From JBDRLU01 sp043812795 (lineage in GTDB: Bacteria > Chloroflexota > Dehalococcoidia > Dehalococcoidales > UBA2162), in assembly GCA_043812795.1 (NCBI GenBank), contig JBDRLU010000054.1:1-55980 (forward strand): 55,980 nt of DNA. Reading direction: 5' to 3'. Each line of letters opens with the position of its first letter. The stretch's first letter is position 1. This document shows positions 1-8,204 of this stretch, piece after piece. A model generated the notes under the pieces. The model had not been told where the DNA came from. It ran no database searches and saw only the letters and a list, made by a program, of their open reading frames with translations. The position numbers and the translations under genes are program-made.

Positions 1-1699
1 CCGAACGGACACGGTTAAGGTAGTCCTTCCCCTCCTCGTCCAGTTTAGGGGCATAATCTTCCAGCAAGGCCCGACTGAAACCGTCCATGCTGCGCAGCGG
101 TGCCCGCAGGTCATGCGAGACGGAATAGGCAAAAGCCTCCAGTTCTTTATTCACGGCCTCCAGTTCGATGGTACGGCGTCTCAGGTCTTCACTGAGCATC
201 TCTTTGATTTTTGCCTCTGCCTGCCTGAGTTCGGTCACGTCCATATAGTTGCCCAGAATGGCTCTCTCACCTCGATACTGGATGGAAGTGACCGTTTCCG
301 TAATCCATCGTATTTCACCATTCTTTTTAACGCCCCGATATTCGTAAGGAGGGACTTGTTCCCCTTTCAACATTCTGACAGCGTTTTCCCGTACCTGATT
401 GCGGTCATCAGGGTACATAAGATTCGAGGCTTCCTGGCCGAGTAACTCTTCTTGTGTGTAGCCACTTATTTTTTCAAACTGCGGATTAACGTACCTGAAC
501 TGGCTGTCCTGCGTGATGAAAACACCAATCGGCGAATTTTCGGAAATTGTGCTGAGTAGCGCCTCGACCTGCTTGCGTTCGGTGATGTCTCGGCAGATGC
601 CTAAGATGACGTCCCGGCCGTCCGCTTTGATGAGACGAGAATGAAGTTCAACTGGCATTTTTGTCCCGTCTTTACGAAGGTGGACACTCTCAGTGACGCC
701 TTCACCCTGCTCGATAAGTCTTTTTACCCACGTGTCGAATGACGGGACATACTCGGGAGTCACCAGGTCACGGCGGTTCATCGTCATGAGTTCGTCCTTA
801 CTATAACCGTGCGACTTATAAGTGGCCTCATTAGCATAAATGAACTTCCCATCAAGGCCATATGAGAGAATCGAGTCGGTGGCCATGTCTAAAAGCTGTG
901 CTCTGAGTGCCAGGTCTTCCTGGGATTGTTTACGCTGGGCGATTTCGGTTCTCAAAGATAAAGTTGTCTGCTGGTAAGCATAAACCACGAAGCCCATGAC
1001 CAGTAAGTAGCCCAGCAGGCACATTCCATGCCAGAACCACCAGGCATCATTCCAGACAACTGAATTAGTAAACATTAAGGAAGCCGCCCCGAAAAGGAAG
1101 GACATGCAGAAAAAGATGTAAGACTCGGAGTTGGCCGAGCGATGGAAATCGAGAAAGAAATAAGCTGCGGCGGTGATGAAAAAAGCACCGGAAAGAAGAT
1201 TGAATATCCGAGCCGTGGTGGTAAACTGCCCACCCACTTGCATTAGCGGTAGTGTCTCTCGAAATAGCAGCGTCCAGATGCCAAAAAGGACGGAGCCGAT
1301 AATAACACCCCAGAGAATCTGCTTTCTCACTGGCAAAAGACGTTCTGACTCCGGCAGCCAGACTAAGGCAAACCCCAGACCGCTAATCAATACAGACGTT
1401 GAATAGAATAAAACGAAGCCATGGCCGACCTGACTAACACCGTGGAAAATACCCAGGATACCTCCACCCAATAGCCCCGTCGCCACCCAGTAAAACCGTC
1501 GGCCGCCTTCCTCTGGCTGTTTTTGCAACAGGATGACGGCCATAAAAATCGAAGTCAGCGCGCCAATCGCTTCGACTGTCGAGTGAAGCCCTTCATTCTC
1601 ATAAAGAAAGCCCGGCCATAGAATGTGCGTTTCTTCCACGAGCACCAGGGCAATTACCACGAGTACGGCCACGTATAACCATTTACGCTTGTCTTTCAT
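1..1699 (-). CDS. Membrane PAS-domain sensor histidine kinase (3' part beyond window)
   Basis: Read directly from the minus strand, this frame stays open from an ATG at 1699 to the window edge, giving at least 566 residues. The first ~235 residues hold about seven or eight hydrophobic segments, so the sensor input is membrane-embedded. Two PAS domains follow (about 265-385 and 385-510), each ending in the usual ITERK/VTELR-type linker. A short coiled coil then leads to a HisKA H-box, SVSHDLRAPLR, whose His is the predicted phosphorylation site. The ATPase domain lies outside the window. A stop codon three codons upstream fixes ATG 1699 as the first possible start; the Shine-Dalgarno is weak (GGGG). 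No receiver domain is visible in the part seen, and the signal is unknown. A 250-base leader with a promoter precedes it. Confidence 0.85.
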   Translation of the reverse strand, partial: MKDKRKWLYVAVLVVIALVLVEETHILWPGFLYENEGLHSTVEAIGALTSIFMAVILLQKQPEEGGRRFYWVATGLLGGGILGIFHGVSQVGHGFVLFYSTSVLISGLGFALVWLPESERLLPVRKQILWGVIIGSVLFGIWTLLFRETLPLMQVGGQFTTTARIFNLLSGAFFITAAAYFFLDFHRSANSESYIFFCMSFLFGAASLMFTNSVVWNDAWWFWHGMCLLGYLLVMGFVVYAYQQTTLSLRTEIAQRKQSQEDLALRAQLLDMATDSILSYGLDGKFIYANEATYKSHGYSKDELMTMNRRDLVTPEYVPSFDTWVKRLIEQGEGVTESVHLRKDGTKMPVELHSRLIKADGRDVILGICRDITERKQVEALLSTISENSPIGVFITQDSQFRYVNPQFEKISGYTQEELLGQEASNLMYPDDRNQVRENAVRMLKGEQVPPYEYRGVKKNGEIRWITETVTSIQYRGERAILGNYMDVTELRQAEAKIKEMLSEDLRRRTIELEAVNKELEAFAYSVSHDLRAPLRSMDGFSRALLEDYAPKLDEEGKDYLNRVRS

Positions 1700-1850
1700 T
1701 ACCCCATTTCATTCATTTCAGTATGGACTCCGTCTTCCAGATTTGGATAATACCAAAGGATACACCAATTTAGATAGTAGGCTCATTCGTAAATAGAAAT
1801 AAGTCCCTAAAGGTATCAACACAAGGGATAAAAGGGGTCAATCTGGTGAG

Positions 1851-1925
1851 CCGAAAGTTCGCCAGTCTGGGTAAATCGCTACTACCGCCTCCTGACACCA
1901 ACGGCCTCCATCGTTAAACTTTCGG
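1851..1925 (-). promoter_or_regulatory. Possible structured leader RNA upstream of the PAS kinase
   Basis: The arms CCGAAAGTT (1851-1859) and AACTTTCGG (1917-1925) are perfect 9-base complements enclosing about 57 bases, inside the predicted kinase leader. I could not assign the enclosed sequence to a known riboswitch class. The rest of the 1700-2312 gap holds a GACCTC/GAGGTC hairpin (about 2107-2122) and the dispersed repeat at 2142, but no convincing gene. Confidence 0.3.
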
Positions 1926-1949
1926 ATGATTTGACTATATTTCAATTTA

Positions 1950-1978
1950 AGAATACTCTTGACTATTTATGTTGTCAA
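1950..1978 (-). promoter_or_regulatory. Predicted promoter for the PAS kinase
   Basis: On the minus strand there is a perfect TTGACA (1973-1978), a 17-base spacer and TATTCT (1950-1955). Transcription from here would give a leader of about 245 bases before the kinase ATG at 1699. Confidence 0.5.
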
Positions 1979-2141
1979 TCATAGCCAGTAGTGTCATGAA
2001 ACTCGCATGCCAGTAAGACAAAAAGCACTGTATGTGGCGCAACATGTCGGTAGTCCAGCGGGTATCTTAAACTTAATTACTGAGGAAGGTAATGCCAGAG
2101 GGGCTAGACCTCGAATGAGGTCGCCTAATAACACAATTTAC

Positions 2142-2298
2142 CATTCCGTGCTTGACACGGATTCATCCTGGTTCCACGACTCGACTGAGCTCGCCGAAGT
2201 CTGAGTCACCACGAAGTGAAGGTTCATCCTGAAGGAATCCAGTAAACTCGATGGCAAATAAAACACAGATATTTCTGGATACCGACCTTCGTCGGTAC
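2142..2298. repeat. Dispersed repeat, copy 1
   Basis: It opens with CATTCCGTGCTTGACACGGA and ends with ATTTCTGGATACCGAC, CTTC, GTCGGT. The same opening and closing modules occur at 38009-38100 with a different, shorter middle. The end forms a 6-bp hairpin (ACCGAC/GTCGGT). It lies between genes and looks like a small non-autonomous or extragenic palindromic repeat. Confidence 0.6.
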
Positions 2299-2312
2299 TA
2301 AACAGCCTTTAA

Positions 2313-2663
2313 CTAGTCTGATTTGACTTCGTAAGCATTGAAAATGAAGTCCAGGTCAGACTGCAAGGCCGAAATTTTTGGCTCCGGGAAAAGCTTTTCG
2401 TCAATATCGAGCATGAGTTTGGTTTCACTCCGGGCCGAACCAACCAGATGTGCCCGCAGGCATTCCTTTTCGGCTTTTCGCGATTCGTCCAGAATTGTGA
2501 AGGAAAGCGTACCGCGAGAAATAAATGAAGAGGAATCCGTGGGTAAGGAGTAAGTCTCCAGTTTCGACTCGCTAATGATCAAACCCTGTTTCTGGGCAAA
2601 GTCCCGCACTTCATGGAACAGCAACTCAGGATTTACTTCACGGTAGGTCTTTTTGATTTGCAT
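2313..2663 (-). CDS. Conserved-looking small protein of unknown function
   Basis: About 116 residues from the ATG at 2663, which has AAGGAG about 12 bases upstream. The frame could begin 18 codons earlier at 2717, but that extra stretch (TESRCPIM...) looks like untranslated leader. The protein is soluble and charged, with no membrane segment. It alternates predicted helix (residues 10-28) and strands, ending in an acidic helix. I do not recognise a family. It stands alone between the PAS kinase leader and the divergent surface-protein gene, so context says little. Confidence 0.55.
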   Translation of the reverse strand: MQIKKTYREVNPELLFHEVRDFAQKQGLIISESKLETYSLPTDSSSFISRGTLSFTILDESRKAEKECLRAHLVGSARSETKLMLDIDEKLFPEPKISALQSDLDFIFNAYEVKSD

Positions 2664-2838
2664 CGGTCCTAGCTTTCTCCTTTTATCTATCATAATTGGG
2701 CAGCGAGACTCTGTCAATTATGTCCTATGGGAGGCACAGGATGTCCCGATAAACCAGAACATCCTCGGAATAGAGCAACTCTTGTTCTAACGTAAAGGAC
2801 TTTTTGTACCACTATTCTGTTCTCTTCAGCTATTTCTC

Positions 2839-2867
2839 TTGACCAATGAGTAGGATAGCCGTAATAT
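2839..2867 (+). promoter_or_regulatory. Predicted promoter for the surface Ig-repeat protein
   Basis: TTGACC (2839-2844), a 17-base spacer and TAATAT (2862-2867), about 20 bases before the start codon at 2888. Confidence 0.55.
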
Positions 2868-2887
2868 TAAACCACTAGGGGGTTTCA

Positions 2888-4693
2888 ATGAGAAAAAGGG
2901 GAATCTTTCACAAGCTGGTCCCGGTTCTGTTACTGGCGGTATTGCTGATGAGCCTCTCCGCCCGCCCTATCCTGGGTGCGGCTAACCGCTACTTTAGCTG
3001 TTATCCCACCACCGGCCATGTCGGTGACCGCATCGAGGTCAGAGGGCAGTACTGGGACGCTACCAATTATTATATCCTGACCTTTGCCTTCGGGACACCT
3101 TACCGCTTGACCCAGACCGGCATTATCGGCAGTAGCGGGATTCTCTCCACTGACTTCACCGTGCCGGCTATTCCGGGTGGGACTTACACCATTATGGTTG
3201 AGAGCAGCAGTGGGGGTGGTGAATCTTATAGCGATACCTTCCGTATCAATCCCTTGGTCACCCTCACCAAATCAGCCGCTATTTTCGGTGACCAGATCGT
3301 TATCAACGGCAGCGGCTTCGCCGCTAACCTGACCGCTACGCTCACTTTTGACGGTACCCAGTTCGCCACGGCACCCCTCAGTAATACTGGCAGTTTTGCC
3401 AGTATTACTTTCAACCTCCCGGAAACTTACCAGGGACAGCATGAGATAAAGGTCACCGATACCAGCGGCAATGTCGGCACGGCCAATGTTATCGTCAACC
3501 CGAAAACGACTATTACGCCTGTCTCAGGAGCAGTGGGGACTAGCGTAGCGGTGAGCGCCAGCGGTTTTAATGCCAACGCCAATATTACCATTACGCTGGC
3601 GGGTACCACCGTAAATACTACACCCAGTCCGGTGACGACCAACAGTAAAGGTAGTTTTCAGGCCAACTTCACCGTCCCGGCGGCTACCGGCGGCGCTCAG
3701 GAAGTTGCCACCACCGACGGGACCAATCGTGATGCCCAGACTTTCACCGTCGTAGCTGGCCTTATCGTTGAGCCGACGACCGGCTTTTCAGGGACGGAAG
3801 TTACCGTTACCGGTACCGGTTTTTTACCCAACATATCAGTATCGGTCATCTTCGATAATGACCTGATGAAAACGGCTTATACCAACAGCTACGGCCAGTT
3901 CGGCACCCGTTTCCCGGTACCGGCCCGTAACGCCGGCACCTATATGATACAAGCGACCGACGGAACCAACAATCTTCAGGCCAACTTTACTATTACCACT
4001 ACTGCCAGTATCAGCCCGGAGACTACGGCGGCCGCGCCGGGCCACGTCGGTACCCCTCTCACCGTTACCGGCATTGGCTTTCAAGCCGGCAAGACCCTTA
4101 CGGTGACCTATGATAATACCCAGGCAGCCACTGCTCCGGTCGGCACTGATGGGACTTTCACGGTTACTTTTAATGCCCCTGAAAGCGCGGCCGGCAACCA
4201 TATCATCGCCGTTAGCGACGGTACCAGCACCAAGCAGTTTAACTTCGCTATGGAAACTTTACCCCCATCCACACCGGCACCGTTAAAGCCGGAAATAGAC
4301 TCAAGGGAAAAGGCGGAAACTACTTTCGAATGGCAGAGCGTCACCGACCCGAGCGGGGTAACCTATACATTACAGATTGCCACAAAGGAAAATTTTGCCG
4401 AAGGCTCGGTCATTTTCGAAAAGACCGAACTGACCCAACCCGAATATACTCTGACCAAAGATGAAGCTCTGGAATCGACCAGCAAAAAAGAGCCCTATTA
4501 CTGGCGGGTCCGCGCTGTGGATGGCGCCGGTAATGCCAGCCCGTGGACGGGCGCCGGGGCGTTTTACGTCGGAGGCTTTTCACTCTTCAGTTTTTCCTTT
4601 TCCCCGGTCGTTCTCATTATTCTCATCGTCGTGGGAGTGGTACTGGTCCTGTTCTTGGGTATCTGGCTGGGAAGAAGGACGGCTTACTTTTAG
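2888..4693 (+). CDS. Secreted, membrane-anchored protein with Ig-like repeats
   Basis: 601 residues, with GGGGG before the ATG as Shine-Dalgarno. Residues 1-31 are a signal peptide (RKR, then a hydrophobic core ending near LGA). Five repeats of about 80-90 residues follow (about 35-455). Each starts with a pattern like P.sG..GT.V.VsGsGF and continues ..T.tFd.., ending ..G.h.i.vtDgt, typical of IPT/TIG-like or bacterial Ig-like beta-sandwiches. Residues 460-560 look like a fibronectin-III type domain (YTLQIA..., YYWRVRAVDGAG). Residues 567-592 are a C-terminal membrane helix followed by a short basic tail (GRR), so the protein is anchored with its repeats outside. A role in adhesion or cell-surface structure is inferred. 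A strong terminator follows. Confidence 0.85.
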   Translation: MRKRGIFHKLVPVLLLAVLLMSLSARPILGAANRYFSCYPTTGHVGDRIEVRGQYWDATNYYILTFAFGTPYRLTQTGIIGSSGILSTDFTVPAIPGGTYTIMVESSSGGGESYSDTFRINPLVTLTKSAAIFGDQIVINGSGFAANLTATLTFDGTQFATAPLSNTGSFASITFNLPETYQGQHEIKVTDTSGNVGTANVIVNPKTTITPVSGAVGTSVAVSASGFNANANITITLAGTTVNTTPSPVTTNSKGSFQANFTVPAATGGAQEVATTDGTNRDAQTFTVVAGLIVEPTTGFSGTEVTVTGTGFLPNISVSVIFDNDLMKTAYTNSYGQFGTRFPVPARNAGTYMIQATDGTNNLQANFTITTTASISPETTAAAPGHVGTPLTVTGIGFQAGKTLTVTYDNTQAATAPVGTDGTFTVTFNAPESAAGNHIIAVSDGTSTKQFNFAMETLPPSTPAPLKPEIDSREKAETTFEWQSVTDPSGVTYTLQIATKENFAEGSVIFEKTELTQPEYTLTKDEALESTSKKEPYYWRVRAVDGAGNASPWTGAGAFYVGGFSLFSFSFSPVVLIILIVVGVVLVLFLGIWLGRRTAYF

Positions 4694-4750
4694 CACGATT
4701 TACCTTTCGGCGATGGCTTGTGCCTATACGCTACTTTCGATGAGAAGTAT

Positions 4751-4782
4751 AAAAAAGGGAGGGCAGTTACCCTCCCTTTTTT
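4751..4782. terminator. Bidirectional intrinsic terminator
   Basis: AAAAAAGGGAGGG, a CAGTTA loop, then CCCTCCCTTTTTT. The A/T runs on both sides let it serve the surface-protein gene on the plus strand and the CoA-transferase operon on the minus strand, which ends at 4804. Confidence 0.9.
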
Positions 4783-4803
4783 GCCGTAATCTTTGCGCGG
4801 GTA

Positions 4804-5487
4804 TTAAAGTTCTATTTCTTTCAGGTCTGGAGCGATGATTAATTTAGGCTCGGTCACTGACTGGACTTCTTCCGGAGTTATGCCGGGACAGACCTCTTTG
4901 AGGACCAGCCCGTCAGCCGTTACCTCGATAACCGCCAGGTCGGTAACAATAAGATTGACGACGCCTCGGGCTGTCGCCGGATAAGTTAACTCCCTAACAA
5001 TCTTAGGTTCACCATTCTTGGTGGTGTGCTCCATGGTGGCAATTAATTTTTTGCTGCCGGCACACAGGTCCATCGAACCACCGATATTACCGACGCGATT
5101 CAGCCCGCGAGACGGGTTAAACCAGCCCGCCAAATCGCCCTTTTCCGAAACTTGCAGGGCACCGATGATGACGACATCCATGTGTCCGCCGCGCATCATG
5201 GCAAACGACTCGGCAATATCAAAGCAGCAGGATGTAGGGCGTACCTGTACCGGTTGGCAGCTGGCATTGATGCAGTCCTGGTCAATCTTGTCGCCTTCCG
5301 CCAAAGGGCCGGTATCCAGCAGACCTATTTCAGAGTGTAAAACTACATCTCTACCTTCGGTCCAGTTGCTGACCAGAGTCGGGATGCCGATACCAAGGTT
5401 AACGTAGTTACCTTCCTTAATCTCTCTGCTGGCTCTGAGTGCAATCAGGTCCCGAGTCAATCCTTGCAATTTCGTTTCCGTTACCAT
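4804..5487 (-). CDS. CoA-transferase family I, subunit B (acetoacetate/3-oxoacid type)
   Basis: 227 residues, usual for the beta subunit of two-subunit 3-oxoacid CoA-transferases (ScoB/AtoA/PcaJ). Such enzymes move CoA between succinyl-CoA or acetyl-CoA and a 3-oxo or short-chain acid. The N-terminus has the family pattern NLGIGIPTLVSN, and the catalytic Glu is expected in HSEIGLL (family form SENG). GGAGGGAAA precedes the ATG. Subunit A ends 13 bases upstream, so the two are co-translated as a heteromer. The Ile after the catalytic Glu, in place of the usual Asn, suggests a subfamily other than classical SCOT. Substrate cannot be read from sequence. Confidence 0.85.
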   Translation of the reverse strand: MVTETKLQGLTRDLIALRASREIKEGNYVNLGIGIPTLVSNWTEGRDVVLHSEIGLLDTGPLAEGDKIDQDCINASCQPVQVRPTSCCFDIAESFAMMRGGHMDVVIIGALQVSEKGDLAGWFNPSRGLNRVGNIGGSMDLCAGSKKLIATMEHTTKNGEPKIVRELTYPATARGVVNLIVTDLAVIEVTADGLVLKEVCPGITPEEVQSVTEPKLIIAPDLKEIEL

Positions 5488-5500
5488 TTTCCCTCCGATT

Positions 5501-6235
5501 CTAGTCGATGCCTATTTTTACCTTCAGACGTGGCACCGGTACTATCCTTTTGACGTATATGCCCGGGGTATGGATATCTTCAGGAATAAGTAGCCCCGGT
5601 TCCACCAGCTCTTCCACCTCGGCAATAGTTATTTTGGCCGCCATCGCCATGACGTGATTGAAATTGAGCGATGTCCGTCGGTACCTGAGATTACCCACCT
5701 GGTCTCCTTGATTAGCATGAATGAAAGCAAAATCAGGCTTCAAGGCGTATTCTAACAGGTATTCCCGACCATTAATTATCTTTTTTTCCTTTTTTCCCCC
5801 GTTATGGACATTACAGATATCTTCTTCAGCAAAAGTGCCTACCCCGGTGGGGGTATAAAAAGCAGGAATGCCAGCTCCGGCGGCGCGGTACTTTTCCGCC
5901 AGTGTCCCCATCGGATAAATTTCCAACTCGATTTCATTCTTCCGGACAGCTTGTTCGAAGCAATGTTCTAGCCCTTTGCTCGCCGAACGGAAAAGCGCGT
6001 AAGAATCGATAACTCTCTTGACCTGTTTATTTTTGCAGAGTAATTCCAATTCTTCCGTAGCGCCGAGCAAAGGACCACATCCGCAGGCTAAAGTCAGGTC
6101 CTTCGTTCCTTTAGCTATCAGGGCGCGGAGTAGAATCCGGGGCACACCCGCTGTGAAAAAACCCGGTATCGCTATCATCGCTCCATCCGGTATATCAGCG
6201 ATGGCCTCTTCTACATTAGCCACAACTTTATTCAT
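5501..6235 (-). CDS. CoA-transferase family I, subunit A
   Basis: 244 residues, the CoA-binding alpha subunit. The GGF-type loop is IPGFFTAGVP near residue 22, and the family stretch around CNVHNGGKKEKKIINGREYLLE (with DFAFIHA after it) matches ScoA/AtoD-like proteins. GGAGGAGGG lies nine bases before the ATG, among the strongest ribosome sites in the window. It is first in a two-gene operon with subunit B and lies just downstream of the FNT channel gene (38-base gap), so all four minus-strand genes from 7964 may be co-transcribed. Pairing with an anion channel fits small-acid metabolism, but this is inference. Confidence 0.85.
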   Translation of the reverse strand: MNKVVANVEEAIADIPDGAMIAIPGFFTAGVPRILLRALIAKGTKDLTLACGCGPLLGATEELELLCKNKQVKRVIDSYALFRSASKGLEHCFEQAVRKNEIELEIYPMGTLAEKYRAAGAGIPAFYTPTGVGTFAEEDICNVHNGGKKEKKIINGREYLLEYALKPDFAFIHANQGDQVGNLRYRRTSLNFNHVMAMAAKITIAEVEELVEPGLLIPEDIHTPGIYVKRIVPVPRLKVKIGID

Positions 6236-6272
6236 ATATTAATTCCCTCCTCCATTACGTCACCGGTCAGTC

Positions 6273-7646
6273 TTACCATTTCTCCTGGGTCAGCCGGGCG
6301 GTAAGCCAGGTACGTAATGGTTCATTGAGAGTTCCGACCTTCGATTCAATCCAACGAATGTCGCCACTCGACAGGGCGGCTTTCTCTGGGGCAGTCAGTT
6401 CGTCATAGTCTTCCAGTGCCTTGGCCGGGTTTTCGGACAAGCGGGCAAAGAAATTAGCGTCGTCTTTAGCCCGGGCCAGAACGGTCATCAGTACCTGTCC
6501 GCCGGGCCCCAGAGCCGCTGTTTCAGCCTGCTTGGCCTGAATGAGCTCGCTAATCTGGATACGGACAGCCTCGGGCAGTTCTTTTACGGGTTGGCGCGCC
6601 TTGACGCCGATAAAGTTAGGGACGAGCGATTTTAGCCATGGCCGGACGGTAATAACCTCTTCCCTGCGTTCCTGGCCGAGGTAAGTTATCCAGTAGATAG
6701 CCCCGACCAGCAGTCCACCGCCGATGATATTTCCGATAGTGACTGGAATCAGATTACCCACGAAGCCAGCCCAGGTGAGGTTAGCCAAGTTGGCTGAAGT
6801 TACTTTTGCTGCTTCCAGAACGGCCGGCTGGTTGGCCAGCAATACACCGATGGGGATGAAGTACATGTTCGCCACGCTGTGCTCAAAGCCAGCAGTAACG
6901 AAGGCAGTGATGGGAAACAGGATGGCTACTATTTTATCGGTGACCGTGCGGGCGCTGAAGCAAAGCCAGACTGCCAAACAGACCAGAGCATTACACATAA
7001 TGCCGCGTGCCAATGCCGTGCCGAAGCTAAGGCTTACCTTGGCGTTAGCAATGAGCAGAGCATTAGCCCCGACCCCGTAGCTGCTGAAGGCCCACTGATT
7101 GGTGTAGAACATCAACCCGACTAGGCTTAACGCTCCCACGAGATTGGCCGCATAAACAATTCCCCAGTTCCTGAGTAGGCGGGCCAGGCTGGTGCGGCCG
7201 CTAAGCCAGCTCATTACAATCAGGGTGTTCCCGGTGAAAAGCTCTGCCCCGGCAACAACGACGAGAATCAGGCCGAGACAGAAGCTTAGTCCCCCGATTA
7301 GTTTGTTCATGCCGAAACCGAGGCCACTATTAGTGGTTACAACCGTGAAGAACATCGCTCCCAGACCGATAAAGACCCCGGCGAGGAGGCCGAGGATGGT
7401 TGTGCTCAATACGTCGCGTTTACCTTTGCTGACCCCGACGGCTTCTGTCTTGCGGGCCATTTCGTCAGGTGGATAAGCTTCCGTGCTGGATACTTTACCC
7501 ACCTTTTGGAGCAAGGACTCTAATTGGACCAGCCTGTCTTCAGTCCTGGTCGCGGTGCTCAACCGGTCCAGAATATCCGGGCCGGCACTCTTTTGGTCAG
7601 TAATGGTGTCAGTTGTCGGCGCTGTTTTCTTTCTTTCGCTTACCAT
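6273..7646 (-). CDS. FNT-family (formate/nitrite/hydrosulfide) channel with C-terminal extra domain
   Basis: 457 residues, much longer than typical FocA/NirC (about 270-285). Residues 1-75 are a polar cytoplasmic N-terminus. About 78-330 form the FNT core of six helices, with the hallmarks GAELFTGNT and FEHSVANMY (channel-lining His). After a charged linker, about 384-457 form a helical domain ending QEKW. That domain is about half identical over 73 residues to the separate protein encoded just upstream (7683-7964). FNT proteins are pentameric pores for formate, nitrite, hydrosulfide or similar anions; the permeant ion is not readable here. TTGGAGAA precedes the ATG. An NarL/NarX-like pair lies divergently upstream. 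Confidence 0.85.
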   Translation of the reverse strand: MVSERKKTAPTTDTITDQKSAGPDILDRLSTATRTEDRLVQLESLLQKVGKVSSTEAYPPDEMARKTEAVGVSKGKRDVLSTTILGLLAGVFIGLGAMFFTVVTTNSGLGFGMNKLIGGLSFCLGLILVVVAGAELFTGNTLIVMSWLSGRTSLARLLRNWGIVYAANLVGALSLVGLMFYTNQWAFSSYGVGANALLIANAKVSLSFGTALARGIMCNALVCLAVWLCFSARTVTDKIVAILFPITAFVTAGFEHSVANMYFIPIGVLLANQPAVLEAAKVTSANLANLTWAGFVGNLIPVTIGNIIGGGLLVGAIYWITYLGQERREEVITVRPWLKSLVPNFIGVKARQPVKELPEAVRIQISELIQAKQAETAALGPGGQVLMTVLARAKDDANFFARLSENPAKALEDYDELTAPEKAALSSGDIRWIESKVGTLNEPLRTWLTARLTQEKW

Positions 7647-7682
7647 TTTGATTCTCCAAAACTAATCTTCGAAGTGCTTCGC

Positions 7683-7964
7683 CTACCACTTCTCCTGGCT
7701 GAGGCGGTTCCATAGCCAGGTTGCATGTCTTTTGTCCAGCTTGCCAACCCACTCTTCTATTTTCTTGATGTCCCCGCTGGCCAAAGCTGCCAGTTCTACC
7801 GGTGTCAGCGTGTAGTACTCAGCCAGAGTCTGCCCCGGATTATCGGCCAGGCGAGCCAGGAACTCGCCGTCATCGGCAGCCCTTGCCAGTACCTCAAGGA
7901 TTATCTCTTTCCGGTTCCGTTGCTCCTGGACTGATCGTTCTTGTCGTGTTGTCATCCTTGTCAT
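7683..7964 (-). CDS. Small helical protein, free-standing copy of the FNT C-terminal domain
   Basis: 93 residues from the ATG at 7964, which has AAGGAGGG five to six bases upstream. An earlier in-frame start at 8021 has no such site. From about residue 20 to the end it aligns without gaps to the last 73 residues of the neighbouring FNT channel, sharing VLARA.DD, F.ARL..NP, LAAL.SGDI/AAL.SGDI and a terminal QEKW. The stretch F..RL..NP...L..Y.LT..E.AAL recalls the short helical domain of LigA-like and Franean1_4349-type RiPP-precursor proteins, but I claim no processing role. It is the first gene of the operon and lies 36 bases before the channel gene, so it may bind or regulate the channel. 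Confidence 0.75.
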   Translation of the reverse strand: MTRMTTRQERSVQEQRNRKEIILEVLARAADDGEFLARLADNPGQTLAEYYTLTPVELAALASGDIKKIEEWVGKLDKRHATWLWNRLSQEKW

Positions 7965-8142
7965 TGTGACCCTCCTTTTATCCCTTCTACCTATAAGATA
8001 TCGCTCTGTGGCTGAACGCACAGTGACCTGACATCTTATCTTTACAGGCTAATAGTCCTATCCTTGAAATACCCTGAAGTACTAGGCCGCGAGGACTGCA
8101 TTTATCGGACTTTAGTACAATGGATAATAAGTATATATGCGT

Positions 8143-8171
8143 TTGAGCTTATGCTCTGAATGGTTTAGAAT
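8143..8171 (+). promoter_or_regulatory. Predicted promoter for the NarL-type regulator
   Basis: TTGAGC (8143-8148), a 17-base spacer and TAGAAT (8166-8171), 34 bases before the ATG at 8205. The 240-base divergent gap 7965-8204 must also hold the channel operon promoter, for which I see no convincing pair and no clear FNR-type site. Confidence 0.5.
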
Positions 8172-8204
8172 TAGCTTAAGAGCTAGGTAAAGGAAGGTAT
8201 AGAA

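Noticed and set aside
113..1406. Plus-strand ORFs of 110 and 77 codons near the left edge
   Set aside because: They are antisense to the PAS kinase, whose frame is continuous and full of recognised motifs.
1851..1925. c-di-GMP-I riboswitch
   Set aside because: Only the GGTAG.AGCG...TACC part resembles it; the CAAACC half and tetraloop receptor are missing.
2007..2204. 65-codon plus-strand ORF in the gap after the PAS kinase
   Set aside because: No ribosome site, no family pattern, and its end lies in the dispersed repeat.
4461..4838. 125-codon ORF overlapping the end of the surface-protein gene
   Set aside because: It is another frame of the Ig-repeat protein and runs through a clear terminator.
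7965..8204. FNR- or NarL-type operator between the FNT operon and the NarL-like gene
   Set aside because: I found no TTGAT-N4-ATCAA or convincing NarL heptamer pair by eye.
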